Below are positions 1 through 11,512 of a stretch of 64,000 bases of DNA, in pieces. The first letter of the stretch is position 1, and each line of letters opens with the position of its first letter. Origin of the DNA: Iris pallida (taxonomy: Eukaryota > Streptophyta > Magnoliopsida > Asparagales > Iridaceae); contig JANAVB010002199.1 in assembly GCA_029216955.1 (NCBI GenBank), positions 16,767,555 through 16,831,554 of the forward strand, given 5' to 3'. The notes under the pieces were generated by a model. That model made no database searches. It was given only the letters and a program-made list of their open reading frames with translations, and was not told the origin of the DNA. Both the position numbers and the translations under genes were made by a program.

Positions 1-396
1 AATCCCGGTCTTCATGAACTCGGGATCTATGTATCCCAACGTACCCTTGGGTGTGGTGTCAAGGAATGCAAGTGACGTTGTCCCCTCGGGTAAGAAGCGA
101 CAGAGGCCAAAGTCTGCGAGCTTGCTGTTGAAGTTAGCATCGAGAAGAATGTTAGCGGGCTTGAGATCGCCATGGACCAAGGGGTGGGGTCTTCTGGAGT
201 GGAGGAAGGTGAGAGCGGAGCATATCTGGTAGACAATGCGAGTGCGCATCTGCCACGTGAGAAGCCTTGGATTCTTCAGGAGGCAGTCTCCTAGGCTTCC
301 ATTTGGAAGGAACTCGTAGACGAGAGCACGGAGGCTGACACATGCTCCTATTAACTTGACGAGGTTTGGGTGCCTCATTTGTCCTAGAACCTCCAT
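1..396 (-). CDS. U-box domain protein kinase, kinase catalytic exon (partial, runs off left edge)
   Basis: The reverse strand reads without a stop as the catalytic half of a Ser/Thr kinase. Visible are the catalytic loop HGDLKPANILLD, the DFG-equivalent ADFGLC, and a P+1-loop-like stretch GTLGYIDPEF. The acceptor is CTAG next to 396, and the reading frame joins in phase 0 to the exon at 497-796. HGDLKPAN in place of HRDLKPEN, together with the N-lobe of the next exon, is typical of the plant receptor-like cytoplasmic kinases that carry a C-terminal U-box (PUB kinases), which couple phosphorylation to ubiquitin ligation. The U-box itself would lie left of the window, so that assignment is family inference. 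Frame and key residues look intact, but the upstream exons are replaced by clathrin sequence, so the locus may not be functional. Confidence 0.8.
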   Translation of the reverse strand, partial: MEVLGQMRHPNLVKLIGACVSLRALVYEFLPNGSLGDCLLKNPRLLTWQMRTRIVYQICSALTFLHSRRPHPLVHGDLKPANILLDANFNSKLADFGLCRFLPEGTTSLAFLDTTPKGTLGYIDPEFMKTGI

Positions 397-496
397 CTAG
401 AAGGAAAAAAAGGGTTTACATCGATTGTGAGAGGATAATAGGGCATACCTATAAATACATATTTCGCAAATGAACTTCTAATTGTTGTATCTTTAC

Positions 497-796
497 CTCT
501 TGAAGGAACTCATGTATCCCCTGCTGGCTATTGGAGTCTAACATCTTTATAGCAACCTCATTATCGCCAATATAGCCTCTGTAAACACCCCCATATCCTT
601 CCTGCCCAATCTTTGACGAGTCCCTCAAACCATCAGTGGCAGCTTCGATATCATATTTGTTGAACAGTATGATGCTCGACATTTCATTAGATGATTGCCT
701 CCTAATGCTAGACTTTGATCCTTTGCCTTCTAAAGTCGTGCCATTACTTCGTCTCCTTGTTTCCAGATTGTCCTTGTCATCGGATTGTTGGAGCAA
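497..796 (-). CDS. U-box domain protein kinase, N-lobe exon
   Basis: This exon encodes a Ser/Arg/Lys-rich linker followed by the kinase N-lobe. It has the glycine loop IGQEGYGGVYRG and the ATP-anchoring lysine in VAIKML, ending in FLQE. The donor is GAG|GTAAAG at 497 and the acceptor TATAG lies just above 796, where an in-frame TTG begins the exon. No ATG precedes it, so this is an internal exon rather than a start. It resembles the kinase portion of PUB33-type proteins, in which an N-terminal USP-like and coiled-coil region comes first. Those upstream exons are not found here; the sequence above is a duplicated partial copy of this same exon and then clathrin heavy chain. Confidence 0.75.
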
Positions 797-1850
797 CTAT
801 ATTGGGAAACCGAAAATGAAAGAAAATAAGTTAGTTTCTCAACAAAATTAGAAGTGGCATAGTGGTAAAGTGAATAATTGTGGATGATGGAAACAGAGAA
901 TACAACATCCCAAGTTACAGTTATTAGGTTCTTTGTAATAATATTTTGTACAAGTGATTTTGTATGCTGCATGTAGGCCTAGGACACAGTTATGTATGGA
1001 GAAGAAAGAACGGTATCGAAGAGCATCTCCACCTCATTTTGTGACAAAATGAAATTTCCTACCAGTTTATGTCATTCTTGATTGAAGCATAGACTGGAGG
1101 AGATTAGGCCTAGAAAATTAGTAAGTAAAATCTAGGATAAAACCAACCCGATCAGAAACATTTTTCAGGGGAGTAGCATCTGGAAGTTTTGCTTCCATTA
1201 GAAAATTCTTCGTCTTGACAGTCTTTGACGAGTCCCTCAAACCATCAGTGGCAGCTTCGATATCATATTTGTTGAACAGTATGATGCTCGACATTTCATT
1301 AGATGATTGCCTCCTAATGCTAGACTTTGATCCTTTGCCTTCTGAAGTCGTGCCATTACTTCGTCTCCTTGTTTCCAGATTGTCCTTGCCATCGGATTGT
1401 TGGAGTAACTATATTGGGAAACCGAAAATGAAAGAAAATTAGTTAGTTTCTCAACAAAATTAGAAGTGGCATAGCGGTAAAGTGAATAATTGTTGATGAT
1501 CACCCACAAATAGAAATGGAAACAGAGAATACAACATCCCAAGTTACAGTTTTTAGGTTCTTTGTAATAATATTTTGTACAAGTGATTTTGTATGCTGCA
1601 TGTAGGCCTAGGACACAGTTATGTATGGAGAAGAAAGAACGGTATCGAAGAGCATCTCCACCCCATTTTGTGACAAAATGAAATTTCCTACCGGTTTATG
1701 TCATTCTTGATTGAAGCATAGACTGGAGGAGATTAGGCCTAGAAAATTAGTAAGTAAAATCTAGGATAAAACCAACCCGATCAGAAACATTTTTCAGGGG
1801 AGTAGCATCTGGAAGTTTTGCTTCCATTAGAAAATTCTTCGTCTTGACAG
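610..1850. repeat. Tandem duplication, about 612 and 629 bp
   Basis: Bases 610-1221 are repeated head to tail as 1222-1850, with few substitutions and one insertion of about 17 bp in the right copy near 1500. The unit covers, in minus-strand order, the 3' part of the last recognisable clathrin exon, an intron-like spacer, and the 5' part of the kinase N-lobe exon. The right copy therefore holds a kinase exon cut off before the glycine loop. Close similarity of the copies implies a recent event. Confidence 0.9.
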
Positions 1851-3151
1851 CATCATAGAAGTTTGATTCTCTTGTAACTCGTTCAACTTCACCGATATGA
1901 CCGGTTTTGGCTGCTGCCTCGATATATTTGAAATGTATTTCCGGATCTTCACTGTTCCATTATGGAAAATATAAACTTATAAGATAAATTACAACATTGC
2001 TTACAGGTACCTTCTCAGAAAGAAAACAATAAAACCCAAGATCTACCTGGAGCTCAGATAAGATCCCAGGAAAAGATAGAGACCTTCATACGACTTGAAT
2101 TGCTCAAAAAGTTTAATGCAAGCTTCGATGCCATATTGCTCAGAATATTCTTCGGCAGCCTGCAAACATGCATTTATTGGGAACATATACATACACTTAT
2201 GTACTCTCTCAAAAAAAGGTTAGGAAAAAAAAATAATAATCACATCACCTGCACAACTATCTGAAGATTTCCACTCAAGTTTACCAGCATAAGCTCTTTC
2301 ATGCACTCCAGAGCCAACTCCCTTGAAAGAGTCCGAAAGAACTCCACTAAAGCCTGGAACACAAGCTAGTAAATTCAGTTAATAAATATCAAAGGATCGG
2401 ACTAATTGAAGCGAAGAAGGATGGCAGACCTGTGGCTCAATGGCATGAGTATTTACAATAACACGCTTAATGTCCAATGGTTCAGTATAATGCTACAGTA
2501 GGGAAGATGTGTTAACCTTATAGATACCATGAAGTAGAATTTAAGTTACACGTAACGAGCTAATCCAACCTGCAGAGCACGCATATACAAGCCAAAATTT
2601 TCACATAGCCAACCTATTCTAGGACGATCATAGTGACTGAACATCCCATTAGCTAATATATCATCTGCAACATTTGGATCGGTCACCAGATTGATCTCCA
2701 ATACCTGTACAATACAGTAATAAGACATAATATGGTGACAAAAACAAAAAAAAAACAAAATATGCGACAAGTAAATTAAATAAACATGCCACGCACCTTG
2801 GTTTGAAGAAAACAGTGTTCAGGTAAATTTGGCTTCAGGACATCCAACAAAAAGGCTGTTGCTTCTCTAATCAAGTTTCTCTACCATCATAAAAAAACAG
2901 GAACACATCATTAGATAGCTGCAAGGAGTTCTGTCTGGACAATAAGATAATATACCATTCCGATATTAAGGTGACTAAAGGAGGATAGGAAGAACTTAAA
3001 TAGTTCCAGGTATTTAGTATTTACTTGGGAAAAAAAAGGGTCAGGATATTAAAATGAAAAATATATGATAGCCAAGACAGTTAAGTGATAAATAGCCAAT
3101 ATCTATTATACATTTCTTTTATCACTTAATCAAATGAAAAGTTATCCAACT

Positions 3152-3785
3152 GTCATACTGAAGATAACTTGAAACGGAAAGGATTAATTTTGCCTAATAT
3201 TTGCATGCTATGCGTGAAAGCTGACGAACCAGTTAATCATCTCTTCCTCTATTGCAGCTTTGTCAGGATTACATTAGAGAAGCTTAAGAATGTCATTAAT
3301 ACAACAAATAGGCCTAAGGATCTGGAGAACTATTAGGCCTCATGGAGAAACTCTATTCCAAGTGATTCCTTGTTGGTGATTATATTATATTGACAATTCT
3401 TTGGTGTTCCTGGTATGAAAGAAATCGGAGAATTTTCAATTCAAAATTTGTTGATCTGACTTATTTCATAATATCATGTGGGAGTATCGGATCATTCTAG
3501 CTATAGGTTGCAATTGAATTCAAGATTCGAAAATCTCAACAAAAAGTTATGGTGAACTGACATTGTGGAGACAAATATGTCTATGGAGGCTCCTGCGGGT
3601 GCTCGATTTCCTACCTTGACCAGTCACTCATTTTCGAGTTTTATCTTCTCAACTTTGACCTTTTGACTTTGTACTTAATTATTGTATGGTCCATAGTTAT
3701 TATTTGTACCGATGAATTTTGATCTATACATATGAATGAAATTTGGCTAGGATCTACTTAATCCCATCCGTTGTCTAGAAAAAAC
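3152..3785 (+). mobile_element. 5'-truncated L1-like LINE in a clathrin intron
   Basis: The insert is flanked by a 13-bp direct repeat, AAGTTATCCAACT, at 3139-3151 and 3786-3798, and ends in a short A-run. Near 3205 the plus strand encodes a zf-RVT type C-x2-C...H-x3-C motif (CMLCV...HLFLYC), the zinc-binding region downstream of reverse transcriptase in plant LINE-derived proteins, followed by degenerate sequence and an untranslated tail. The target duplication and 3' tail show target-primed reverse transcription; only the last 0.6 kb was copied. Confidence 0.8.
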
Positions 3786-4454
3786 AAGTTATCCAACTAT
3801 TATATATATATATGAAAAATGGAGTGCATGAGAGAAGTTAAACCTGAAGAAAAAGATCGCAAATTAAATTGTAGTCGATTGGACAGCCACCTTCCATTTG
3901 AGACATCATCAGAGCAAAATTAACTGCTCCCTGCCAGACAAAAACAATTTTTATTGAGCATTAGTTTTAACAATAAAATCTGAGAATGTCATAACTCTTC
4001 ACTTTTCCCTATATCAGTTTGTATACTTTTACCTCTTCAACTAGGCACTTTATAATCTAGGAAAAGTTAGAGGATGCCCCTAGTTCTTGCACTAACTTAA
4101 ACTACATATCCAAAAGAAGGTTTATATGCATGGGCGGAGGGAGAGTAGGGCCAGCGGGGTCACATGAGGGTTGATGTCAAGTCGACAACAGCTCATAAAA
4201 ACTTTTTCAATTCTTTTATGGAGTTTTCTTGTGCCTTATGGTTGACCCATTCTAATGGGAGAGGACTTGGATGATCATGATTAGTTTTACCAACAAATAT
4301 TCACCTATATTTAGGTTAAAGTTGATCATATCTTTATGAGAGAAAAAATTGATCTATAGGAATTATAATTAAAGCTGAAGATAATAAGATTAGGAAAGAA
4401 TAACTAGTAACTGTATACAAAGCAGTTAAAGATTTGGGAATAATTTAAATTTGT

Positions 4455-4810
4455 CTAAGGCTGTGTTTGATTGGGCTTTTTTTCCATGAAAAATATTTCC
4501 ACCACAAATTTTCCACCAATTGTAGTGTTTGATAGCTTATATTTTCCATGGAATTATTTTCCAAAAAACTATCATTTTCCATATTTTCTTTTAAAATGGT
4601 GGAAAATGAAACTTGTCTAACCCATAGGAAAATATCATTTTCTATGGAAAATAACTATTTTCCGTGGAAAATATTGACAATCAAACAACCAAATTAAGTT
4701 TTCCATGGAAAATTTTAAAATTCCATGGAATTTTTTTCCTAGGAAAATAATTCCATGGAATTATTTTCTTTTCCACGTATTTTCCACCTTGCAATCAAAC
4801 ACACCCTTAG
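4455..4810. mobile_element. MITE with 19-bp terminal inverted repeats
   Basis: The left end CTAAGGCTGTGTTTGATTG and the reverse complement of the right end differ at one base. The 356-bp interior is AT-rich, is full of TTTTCCATGGAAAA-like palindromes and has no ORF. It sits in a clathrin intron. The terminal sequence resembles plant hAT-type MITEs, but I find no clean target duplication, so the superfamily is open. Confidence 0.75.
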
Positions 4811-5921
4811 TATATTTTGTTTTTGCTCACGAACCACAAGTCCAAGAGCCAATGTTCCTTGACAAAAGGTAAATAAACCTAAATTACCTGTGGATCTGAT
4901 CTCATAATTATTGGGAGAAGAGAACGATAGTCTGGATCATAACCAACCTGTGTCAAATAATTCTTAGGAATGATCGTCTCCCAGAGATATATAGTACAGA
5001 AGTAGAAATTACACTCGCAAACAAATCATTTAATTGTCTAACTAGTAACTGTATCACCTCCTTTGAATAAATGAGAATTTTGTCAAACTCCCTTCTCTCA
5101 GTAAAAGCAGCAACAACTTTTGGAGTAACCCTTCCTCTTATATATATTTTGAGTGCCAGGTCATTGTCAACAGTCTAACAAAAGAGCAAGAAAGTTATGA
5201 ACAAAAGAAAATAGATTAATAGATGGGTAGTAACTGGGACAATTTTGCTTGTTGGCTCTGTGCCGTTAATTCATTGAAAACAATTTAACAATCCCGTAAG
5301 ACAAAACCATATTTTTTCCCTGGTGAGGGATTATACAAGAAGGTAACAGATTTGTAATCTTGTCTCTTACCTTCACAAGATCACCAAGTTCTTCGCTGCA
5401 CTCAAGTTTATCCTCAGACAACCAATTTTCCAAAAGAATCTTCTTATTCTGGTTCAAAACCAAACGAGACAACTCTAACGCCTCAAATGCATGGAGCTTT
5501 CCCTTCTTTAACAATGTCCGAAAGTAGAGCAATAGGGGAGGTGTTTGCCCACCTTGCACAGGAACACTCTGCATTGTGAAACCATACTTGAAAAATTAAT
5601 TATATGAATAATAGATCTTAAACAAGACATGGAAAATAAACACATGTAGAGGAGTACAAATATTTAGCTACTCGTCAAAGTAAGTGATAATCAGATAGTA
5701 CAAAGCGGGGAAAAAAAACTCTTAACTCAAAGTCTGCAAATGGGAAAGAAAATCCCATCTGATAACTAATAAAATGGGTGACAAGCTTGCAGAAGGATAA
5801 ATACCTGCAGTTGGGCAAGAACCTCGGGTGTCCTTAGGATGCCTTGTGGAGAATCAGCAGCAACCTCTACAGCCTCTTCAAACTTTCTTTGGTAGAATAA
5901 TATTTGAAACCTTTCCCTGAT

Positions 5922-6390
5922 CTAAATCACAAAATACATCGCAAATGAAAAGGTTCAGTGAAAGATAACAAGGGAATACCTCAGGCATCACGAAATGACA
6001 AAACTTAAAGTTTGAGAATTCATAGTGATGAAAAATGATACGGGAATGTTCAGATTCTTGACAATAGTTATATGCTGTCTACATGTAGATTCCTCCAATT
6101 AGACCATGCTCGAAACAACATAACCTTTATCCCAAAAAATTTGTGGTTGGTTGTTTGAATGATTGAATCCTTTTTGTTCCATTCAGATATCTTAAGGGCC
6201 ATGACCTCTGTAAATCATATCTTTCTTTATCGCTTCAATCCATGTTCGATTAAAGCCTAATGTCCCTCGTCCTAGCAACTCCTTTAACTAGTACCTTATT
6301 GCTTCTCCTTTCTAGTGCACTTATTGGTCTATGCTACACATATGCAAACCAGCTAAGATGATTTTATCTCATCTTTTCTTCAGTTAACAC
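5922..6390. other. Non-coding stretch; possible RTE LINE relic
   Basis: No clathrin exon or ORF is visible upstream of the 5921 acceptor. The text around 6180-6390 resembles, on the minus strand, the degenerate 3' region of plant RTE-type LINEs and may be one body with 7088-7600, split by the LTR-like block 6391-7087. Confidence 0.35.
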
Positions 6391-7087
6391 TGTTGGGATG
6401 TATTATATTCATCAGAGCCCTACAACGTTGAAGACTTTACTCAATCCTAGGCGAGGGTGTTGTGACAGGTGCCATAGAGGTACAATTACAAGCTCAAGAC
6501 ATCAAATTGATTTTCAAGGAGACTATTCATAATACAAGCCAATGTGGAGACTTTTAGGATTATGTTTTGTATCAGGAAATTAGGTTAGTATGATTTAAAT
6601 ATATTTGAATTTGGTTTTATCTAAATCCGTCTAGGTTAGGTTTAATTTAATACATTTGGGCCTTATCTAAATCCAAATGGGTTAGGTTTAATTAACACCT
6701 ATTAGAATGAGATTTACTTTTACTAACGATTAGATTCAATTTAAATCTACTCATTTTAGTTTAAGTAAACTAATATGTATTATGTGACTCACTTTAGTTT
6801 AAGTAAACTTATATATATTATGTATATGCATGTATACAAGTAGAGATACATAACAGAGTTAGAGGATATAAAAGAAAAAATGAGAGATACCAAAAATATA
6901 GAAAAGTTCTAAGCTTGCAACAATAAGGTTGATTGAGAGTCTGGGAGTTTATTGTAACTCTATTATGATAAAGTAGATTAAAGTTCTTCAGTTTTGGTTG
7001 TGGAGGTAGGAATTTGTCGAACCACATAATACTTTTGTCTCTACAGTTTTAATTTATTGTCGTTTAGGTTTCATTTTTTGATCAACA
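6391..7087 (+). mobile_element. Possible solo Copia-type LTR
   Basis: The segment starts TGTTGGGATG and ends GATCAACA, contains TATATAAAAG near 6866, and closes with a GAACCACATAATAC stretch like the 3' part of many plant Copia LTRs. It interrupts the RTE-like sequence. The flanking five bases do not match convincingly, so borders and identity are tentative. Confidence 0.4.
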
Positions 7088-7600
7088 AGCAACATCTCTA
7101 ACTTCCCACAAATACACTTATTTCTTATCCTAACTTTTGACGTGTTACCAGTCATCCATCTTAACATTTTTATTTTAGCTATTCTTGTTTTCTAGACAAT
7201 CGAGGTACTCCAGAGGAGTCTTCATATGTTTTTTATGAATTTATGCACAATATCTTTCACAACCTCTCCATCATGATATCACGATGAATGATTAATTTTG
7301 TATACCGAAAACTATCACTTCTAGGAATCTTTTGTCAATCTATATGTTTATCCTTCATTTCTTTTTTACTTTTGGTTGTAGTTTAATTCCGTATACTCGT
7401 TTTTTATTCCAATTTTAAAACCATTGGGTTTCAAAGTTTCTCTCCACGCTCCTATTTTAGAATGTAACTATTCTATGCACTAGTTAGCCAACACAATATT
7501 ATCAACAAACATCATATACCATGAAACACCTTTTGAATATGCCTAGTAAATTCATGTATGATTGGACCAGATGCTCCAACCGGTTGAACACGTTAGACCA
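7088..7600 (-). mobile_element. Degenerate RTE-type LINE reverse transcriptase
   Basis: On the minus strand near 7490-7530 a frame reads WYMMFVDNIVLA, a decayed version of the WCMLFADDIVL catalytic box of plant RTE retrotransposons. Downstream text also resembles that family. There are many stops and frameshifts; the second catalytic aspartate is asparagine. Confidence 0.5.
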
Positions 7601-7964
7601 TGAACGTCAACCCCAGCGGTTTAATAATTGGACTGGTCTTAAAACATTGAACTAAACATTTACCAAAAAAGGGGGCAAGGAAACTTCAGTGCATAGGAGC
7701 ACCTATAGATGTTCACATATCTTGCAGAACATATTTATAATCTGAGTGTATATATTATGCAGAGATCTTGTGGAAGCCAAAATCCGAATAAGGGAAATAT
7801 CATCGAGATCTCACACATTTGTAGATGAAGTTTATTTTACTCTGAACATTTTTACAGTAAAATTTGGCCTTTTATAAAGTCACAACATAGATTGTTAAGA
7901 AAAGGCACACGGTAGCGTTGGGAACGTGGTGTGACCGGAACCGGAGTTGTCCCATGAGTCTTCA

Positions 7965-8562
7965 AGAAAAATTTTCATGTAAGGCCTGAATCAATTCCAA
8001 TTATCTACACCTCATGATCCCACTTCCTACCCGATGCCGATGTGGGACTAAACCCCCTGTTCTAAAAGGCGGCCGCCTAGGCGCTAGGCGTCGGGTGTCC
8101 GCCCGATGTCCGCTTAGGTGCCCGCCTAATCCCCTTAACGTCTGACTATGCATGTTTTGGGGTTTTGGGAATTTTTCTGCAATTTTTAGTAGATTTGTTT
8201 GGATTATTTTTAATTTTTTTAACCGCCTAGATCTAGGCGGCCGCCTAGGCGGACTAGGAGCTAGGCACAAGGTGCCCGCCTGACTAGCGCCTAGCGCTTT
8301 TCACAACCTTGACTAAACTACCAACTCCATTATCACCCACTTTAAGGGCTCATCCTGAAACGAGATACAGTCCAACAATCCCCATCTTAGCTTGTTTCTG
8401 TTAGTTGAACCAGAGTTAAAAGGGAATTTTCATGTAAGACCTGAACCAATTCCAATTATCTACACCTCATGATTCCACTTCCTATCCGATGTGGGACTAA
8501 ATTACCAACTTCATTGTCATCCCCTTTGAGAGCTCATCCGGAAACAAGATACAATCCAACAG
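7965..8562. repeat. Imperfect direct repeat split by a MITE
   Basis: The block beginning near 7965 (TTTTCATGTAAGGCCTGAA...) recurs near 8428, including the run GATGTGGGACTAAA and the end AAACAAGATACAATCCAACA. The left copy is interrupted by the insertion 8054-8310; the right copy shows the uninterrupted form. Function unknown. Confidence 0.7.
8054..8310. mobile_element. hAT-like MITE with 8-bp target duplication
   Basis: GACTAAAC occurs directly at 8046-8053 and 8311-8318, and the related copy at 8485 shows the empty site. The 257-bp insert has weakly matching inverted ends (CCCCTGTTCTAAAAGG against AAGGTTGTGAAAAGCG) and a GC-rich interior of overlapping palindromes built on GGCGGCCGCCTAGGCG. 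An 8-bp duplication is the hAT signature. No transposase is present. Confidence 0.75.
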
Positions 8563-9002
8563 ATAGGGGGACATCCCACAATTTTTTTGTTAGGGACTAT
8601 CATCAAATTTGATTGGGGACATCACAACCTAAATTCTCTCTCTAACTCTCTTTCTTCCCTAACAACCCGTTCTCTTCGGCTTCTTCCTACTTTCTTCTCC
8701 CCATTTCCTCTTCCTCTTCCAACTCTAATTGAAAATGGCACACACCAAAGTTCCTTCTCAATCAATCTAAATGTTTCTATTTCTCTTCTTCTTCTTCTTT
8801 ATTTGTATATACAAGCGATTGGAAATTGATGCTTTTTGTTTATTCGCAAGTTGGCGAAAGCTGTAAAAAAATTCAATTGTTTATGCTCTGGAAAATATGA
8901 ACTCATTGACTTGTAATGAAATATATATTCTTTGGTTTAGTTTAACAAAAGCGATGTTGAAATTTTATTTACCGAAAATGAGACAAAATCACTCTGTCCC
9001 TC
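8563..9002. other. AT-rich spacer, nothing recognised
   Basis: Pyrimidine-rich tracts around 8630-8720 look leader-like, but no ORF with family similarity follows. Confidence 0.4.
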
Positions 9003-9381
9003 GGGTCTGCTTGGATTGGGGGGTAAAAAAAGAAAAAAAAAAAATTGGAGAAATTTGATTGAAATTTGAATTAGAACTTGTTAAAATATTTTTACAAATT
9101 AGAAACCTACAGATTAACATGTTGAAACAAAAAATTGGAAGAAAAAAAAAAATTATAATATTTTATAAAACAAATAAAAAATATTTACGACTTTTTAAGC
9201 AAATTTCTCAATCATCCTCGTTAACCCTCGGATTTGAGAGGTTAAAAAATGGACAAAAGAGGATAAAATAAACCCTCACTTAACCCTATATAACGCTTCC
9301 TCCTAAACCTCCACCTTCAAACCAAGTATGATTTTATTTCTCCCTCACTTAACTCTGTCAACCCTCAATCCAAGCAGACCC
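9003..9381. mobile_element. MITE with inverted ends GGGTCTGCTTGGATTG
   Basis: The left end GGGTCTGCTTGGATTG is matched by the reverse complement of the right end at about 9361-9381. CTC occurs on both sides if the element stops at 9380, which would be a 3-bp duplication as for PIF/Harbinger, but the border is ambiguous by one base. No ORF of note. Confidence 0.65.
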
Positions 9382-9383
9382 TC

Positions 9384-9824
9384 AAGATTTCACACCAAAA
9401 TTTTTGTGTCAAAGAGATCAACCATTAGCCTGCCTAAGCTTTTGCTACAAAATATCATATTTAGCAACAGATCAAAATCATTCCGAAGAAGAAAAAAAAA
9501 AAAGTGATTCACATCTATTTGCATAATAAACCACGGATATTGATAATCCATACTGCTATATAATAAAAATAATTTTTTTTTTTTCAAAATAGTTTTGCTT
9601 ACGTTTACTAATTAAATTTAACATAAATAGTTAGATAACTATATATATTAAAAAAAAAAAAAGGAGGTTAATTGTTGCTCTTCTCGAATAGTAAACAATT
9701 AAGAGATTATTGTATGCTCTTTCAAATACGTGTAACGACCTAGAGCCAAACATTTCGTTGATTAATGTTTTTGTTTGTATAGGCTTTTAACAACGAGACT
9801 TTATGTGTCGATTTATTCGGTCAC
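9384..9824. other. AT-rich spacer, nothing recognised
   Basis: Homopolymer A and T runs occur near 9490, 9570 and 9650; there is no coding signal. Confidence 0.4.
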
Positions 9825-9827
9825 TTG

Positions 9828-10973
9828 GGACCTGTTTGGTTGGATGTAGGTGCTTGAAAGTGTGAAAGTGGGAGTTTCATTGGATTGTAACTCATTTGAG
9901 TTACAATACATTCCACCTTCCAAAAAGTGTTTGGTTGCCAAACTTTTTGTCCCCCCGCAAGTGGGCACTTGCAATGTAGTTTGTTTGGATGACCACTTGA
10001 AAGTGGCGTTGATGGACTTCGTGTGTTTGGTTAGGACATTGCAAGTGATATAATCACCCTCATGAAGAATGGTAAGATTACCCACAAAAAAAATTATGAA
10101 ACATGTTCCCAGCAAAATGACATGTTCCCAGCAAATTGATATCTATTAAATTTTTCCAGCCAATATGATACATGTTCCAAACAAATATGATATATGTTCG
10201 CAGCAAGATGACATGTTCCCAGCATATATGATACATGTTCCCAGAAATTAACACATGTTCACAACATATATGATATGTTCCCAGCAAGTATTCATGTTCC
10301 CAGCAACTATGATACATGTTCCCAGCAAATATGATACATCTTCCCAGCAAATTGACATGTTCCCAGGAAATTGATATCGATTATATGTTCCAGACAAATA
10401 TGATACATGTTCGCAGCAAGATGACATGTTCCAGACAAATATTCTCAAACAACGGAAAATTTGACAGATCTATAACAAAATGAGATATTTAATCCGAAAA
10501 AATTAAAAACGACACATATTGGGGAGGAAAATCACTAGATTCGGGAGAAAAATGACAGATCCATAAGCAAATATAGAAGAAATGGAAGATCTTTGCAAAA
10601 AATTCTAGATCGGAAAAAATTGGGATGAAATGAGCAGAAAATTACTAGATCCAGAAAATTTTTTACTAGATTAGGGAGGAAAATCACTAGAGAGGGAGGA
10701 AAACCACTGGCAGCGGACGGCGGAAGAGCGGACCCAGCAAGCACTTCTCCGGTTTCTCAAGAGTCTCCCTCCTCCACTTTCATGGACTTCAAGCAAAAAT
10801 GGAGCGGAACTCAAACTAGAGTTTTAGGAGGAGACAGGGACTGCTCCGCAGTCCCATCAACCACTTTAAGTCCATTTACTCGGCCGAACCAAACAATGAA
10901 ACTTCCTTCACATCCGGTGAAACCCCACAAAAGTCCCCACTTTCACCTCAGTTGGACCCAACCAAACAGGCCC
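9828..10973. mobile_element. PIF/Harbinger-like non-autonomous element, 1.15 kb
   Basis: The ends GGACCTGTTTGGTTGGAT and, inverted, GGGCCTGTTTGGTTGGGT match with about two differences, and TTG lies directly outside both (9825-9827, 10974-10976). Such GGGCCTGTTTGG ends with a 3-bp duplication fit PIF/Harbinger MITEs, although TTG departs from the usual TWA. The interior holds a tandem array (10095-10442) and no transposase. Confidence 0.65.
10095..10442. repeat. Tandem array of CATGTTCCCAGCAA-type units
   Basis: About fourteen degenerate units of 18-30 bp contain ATGTTCCCAGCAA, often with ATATGATAC between them. The array lies inside the PIF-like element and yields only spurious minus-strand ORFs. 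Confidence 0.8.
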
Positions 10974-11512
10974 TTGATGTAACATACCCCTATACATTTT
11001 TTTGTCCCTACTATCTTTCTCCTTTAAAAAATAGTTTTTTTTAGGGGCACCACCACTTTTACTAGGGGGCAGTCCAGAAAGTGGAGATTTTACTAGGGGG
11101 CAGCCCAACCCCCCAAACTCACATTTCCTTCCCATTTCATAACTTCCTCTCTCTCTCCTCCAAAAGAAAAAAAAGAAGAGCTCTCTCTCCCTCTCCCAAA
11201 ACCCTAGAAAATTCTCCTCCACCACTATAATCCTAATTCCTCCACCAAATTTCTTTCAAGAACACTCCCACATTCGACCAGAAAATTCTCCTCCACTACT
11301 ATTTGTTTGCGATTCTAAAATTTCGACAAAACTGCTAAAACGGAGGTTCAAACATCATTTTTTTGCGATTCTAAAATTTCGGAAGGCCGTCTAACGGTGA
11401 AGCTTTTACTTACAGCCTCCTCGAAAATACGCTCATTTTGCGACAAACCGGGCCTCATTTCGACCTCCCAGTCAAAAGTTATGGCCCTCCAAAGTTTCAA
11501 CTGACCATAAAA

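Larger units (their letters stand above)
1747..5921 (-). pseudogene. Clathrin heavy chain gene fragment (internal exons)
   Basis: Ten exons on the minus strand match consecutive parts of plant clathrin heavy chain, the triskelion subunit of coated vesicles: 5805-5921, 5371-5568, 5058-5174, 4888-4947, 3844-3930, 2797-2880, 2570-2704, 2430-2492, 2249-2353, 2047-2159, then the exon starting at 1951. Counting the last one there are eleven. All have GT-AG borders and compatible phases. Recognisable blocks include [58 protein letters not shown] and [18 protein letters not shown]. The last exon loses homology after VGFILD and hits TAA at 1747-1749. Neither the N-terminal propeller nor the C-terminal two-thirds is present, so this is a segment of a roughly 1700-residue protein. 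The lack of internal stops suggests recent origin. Confidence 0.9.

Noticed and set aside
8587..8829. 80-codon frame after a pyrimidine-rich leader-like stretch
   Set aside because: No ATG in good context with a recognisable product and no second exon; it looks like low-complexity chance.
10078..10448. Frames encoding GNMYHICWEH-like repeats
   Set aside because: They are translations of the ATGTTCCCAGCAA array in a non-autonomous transposon.
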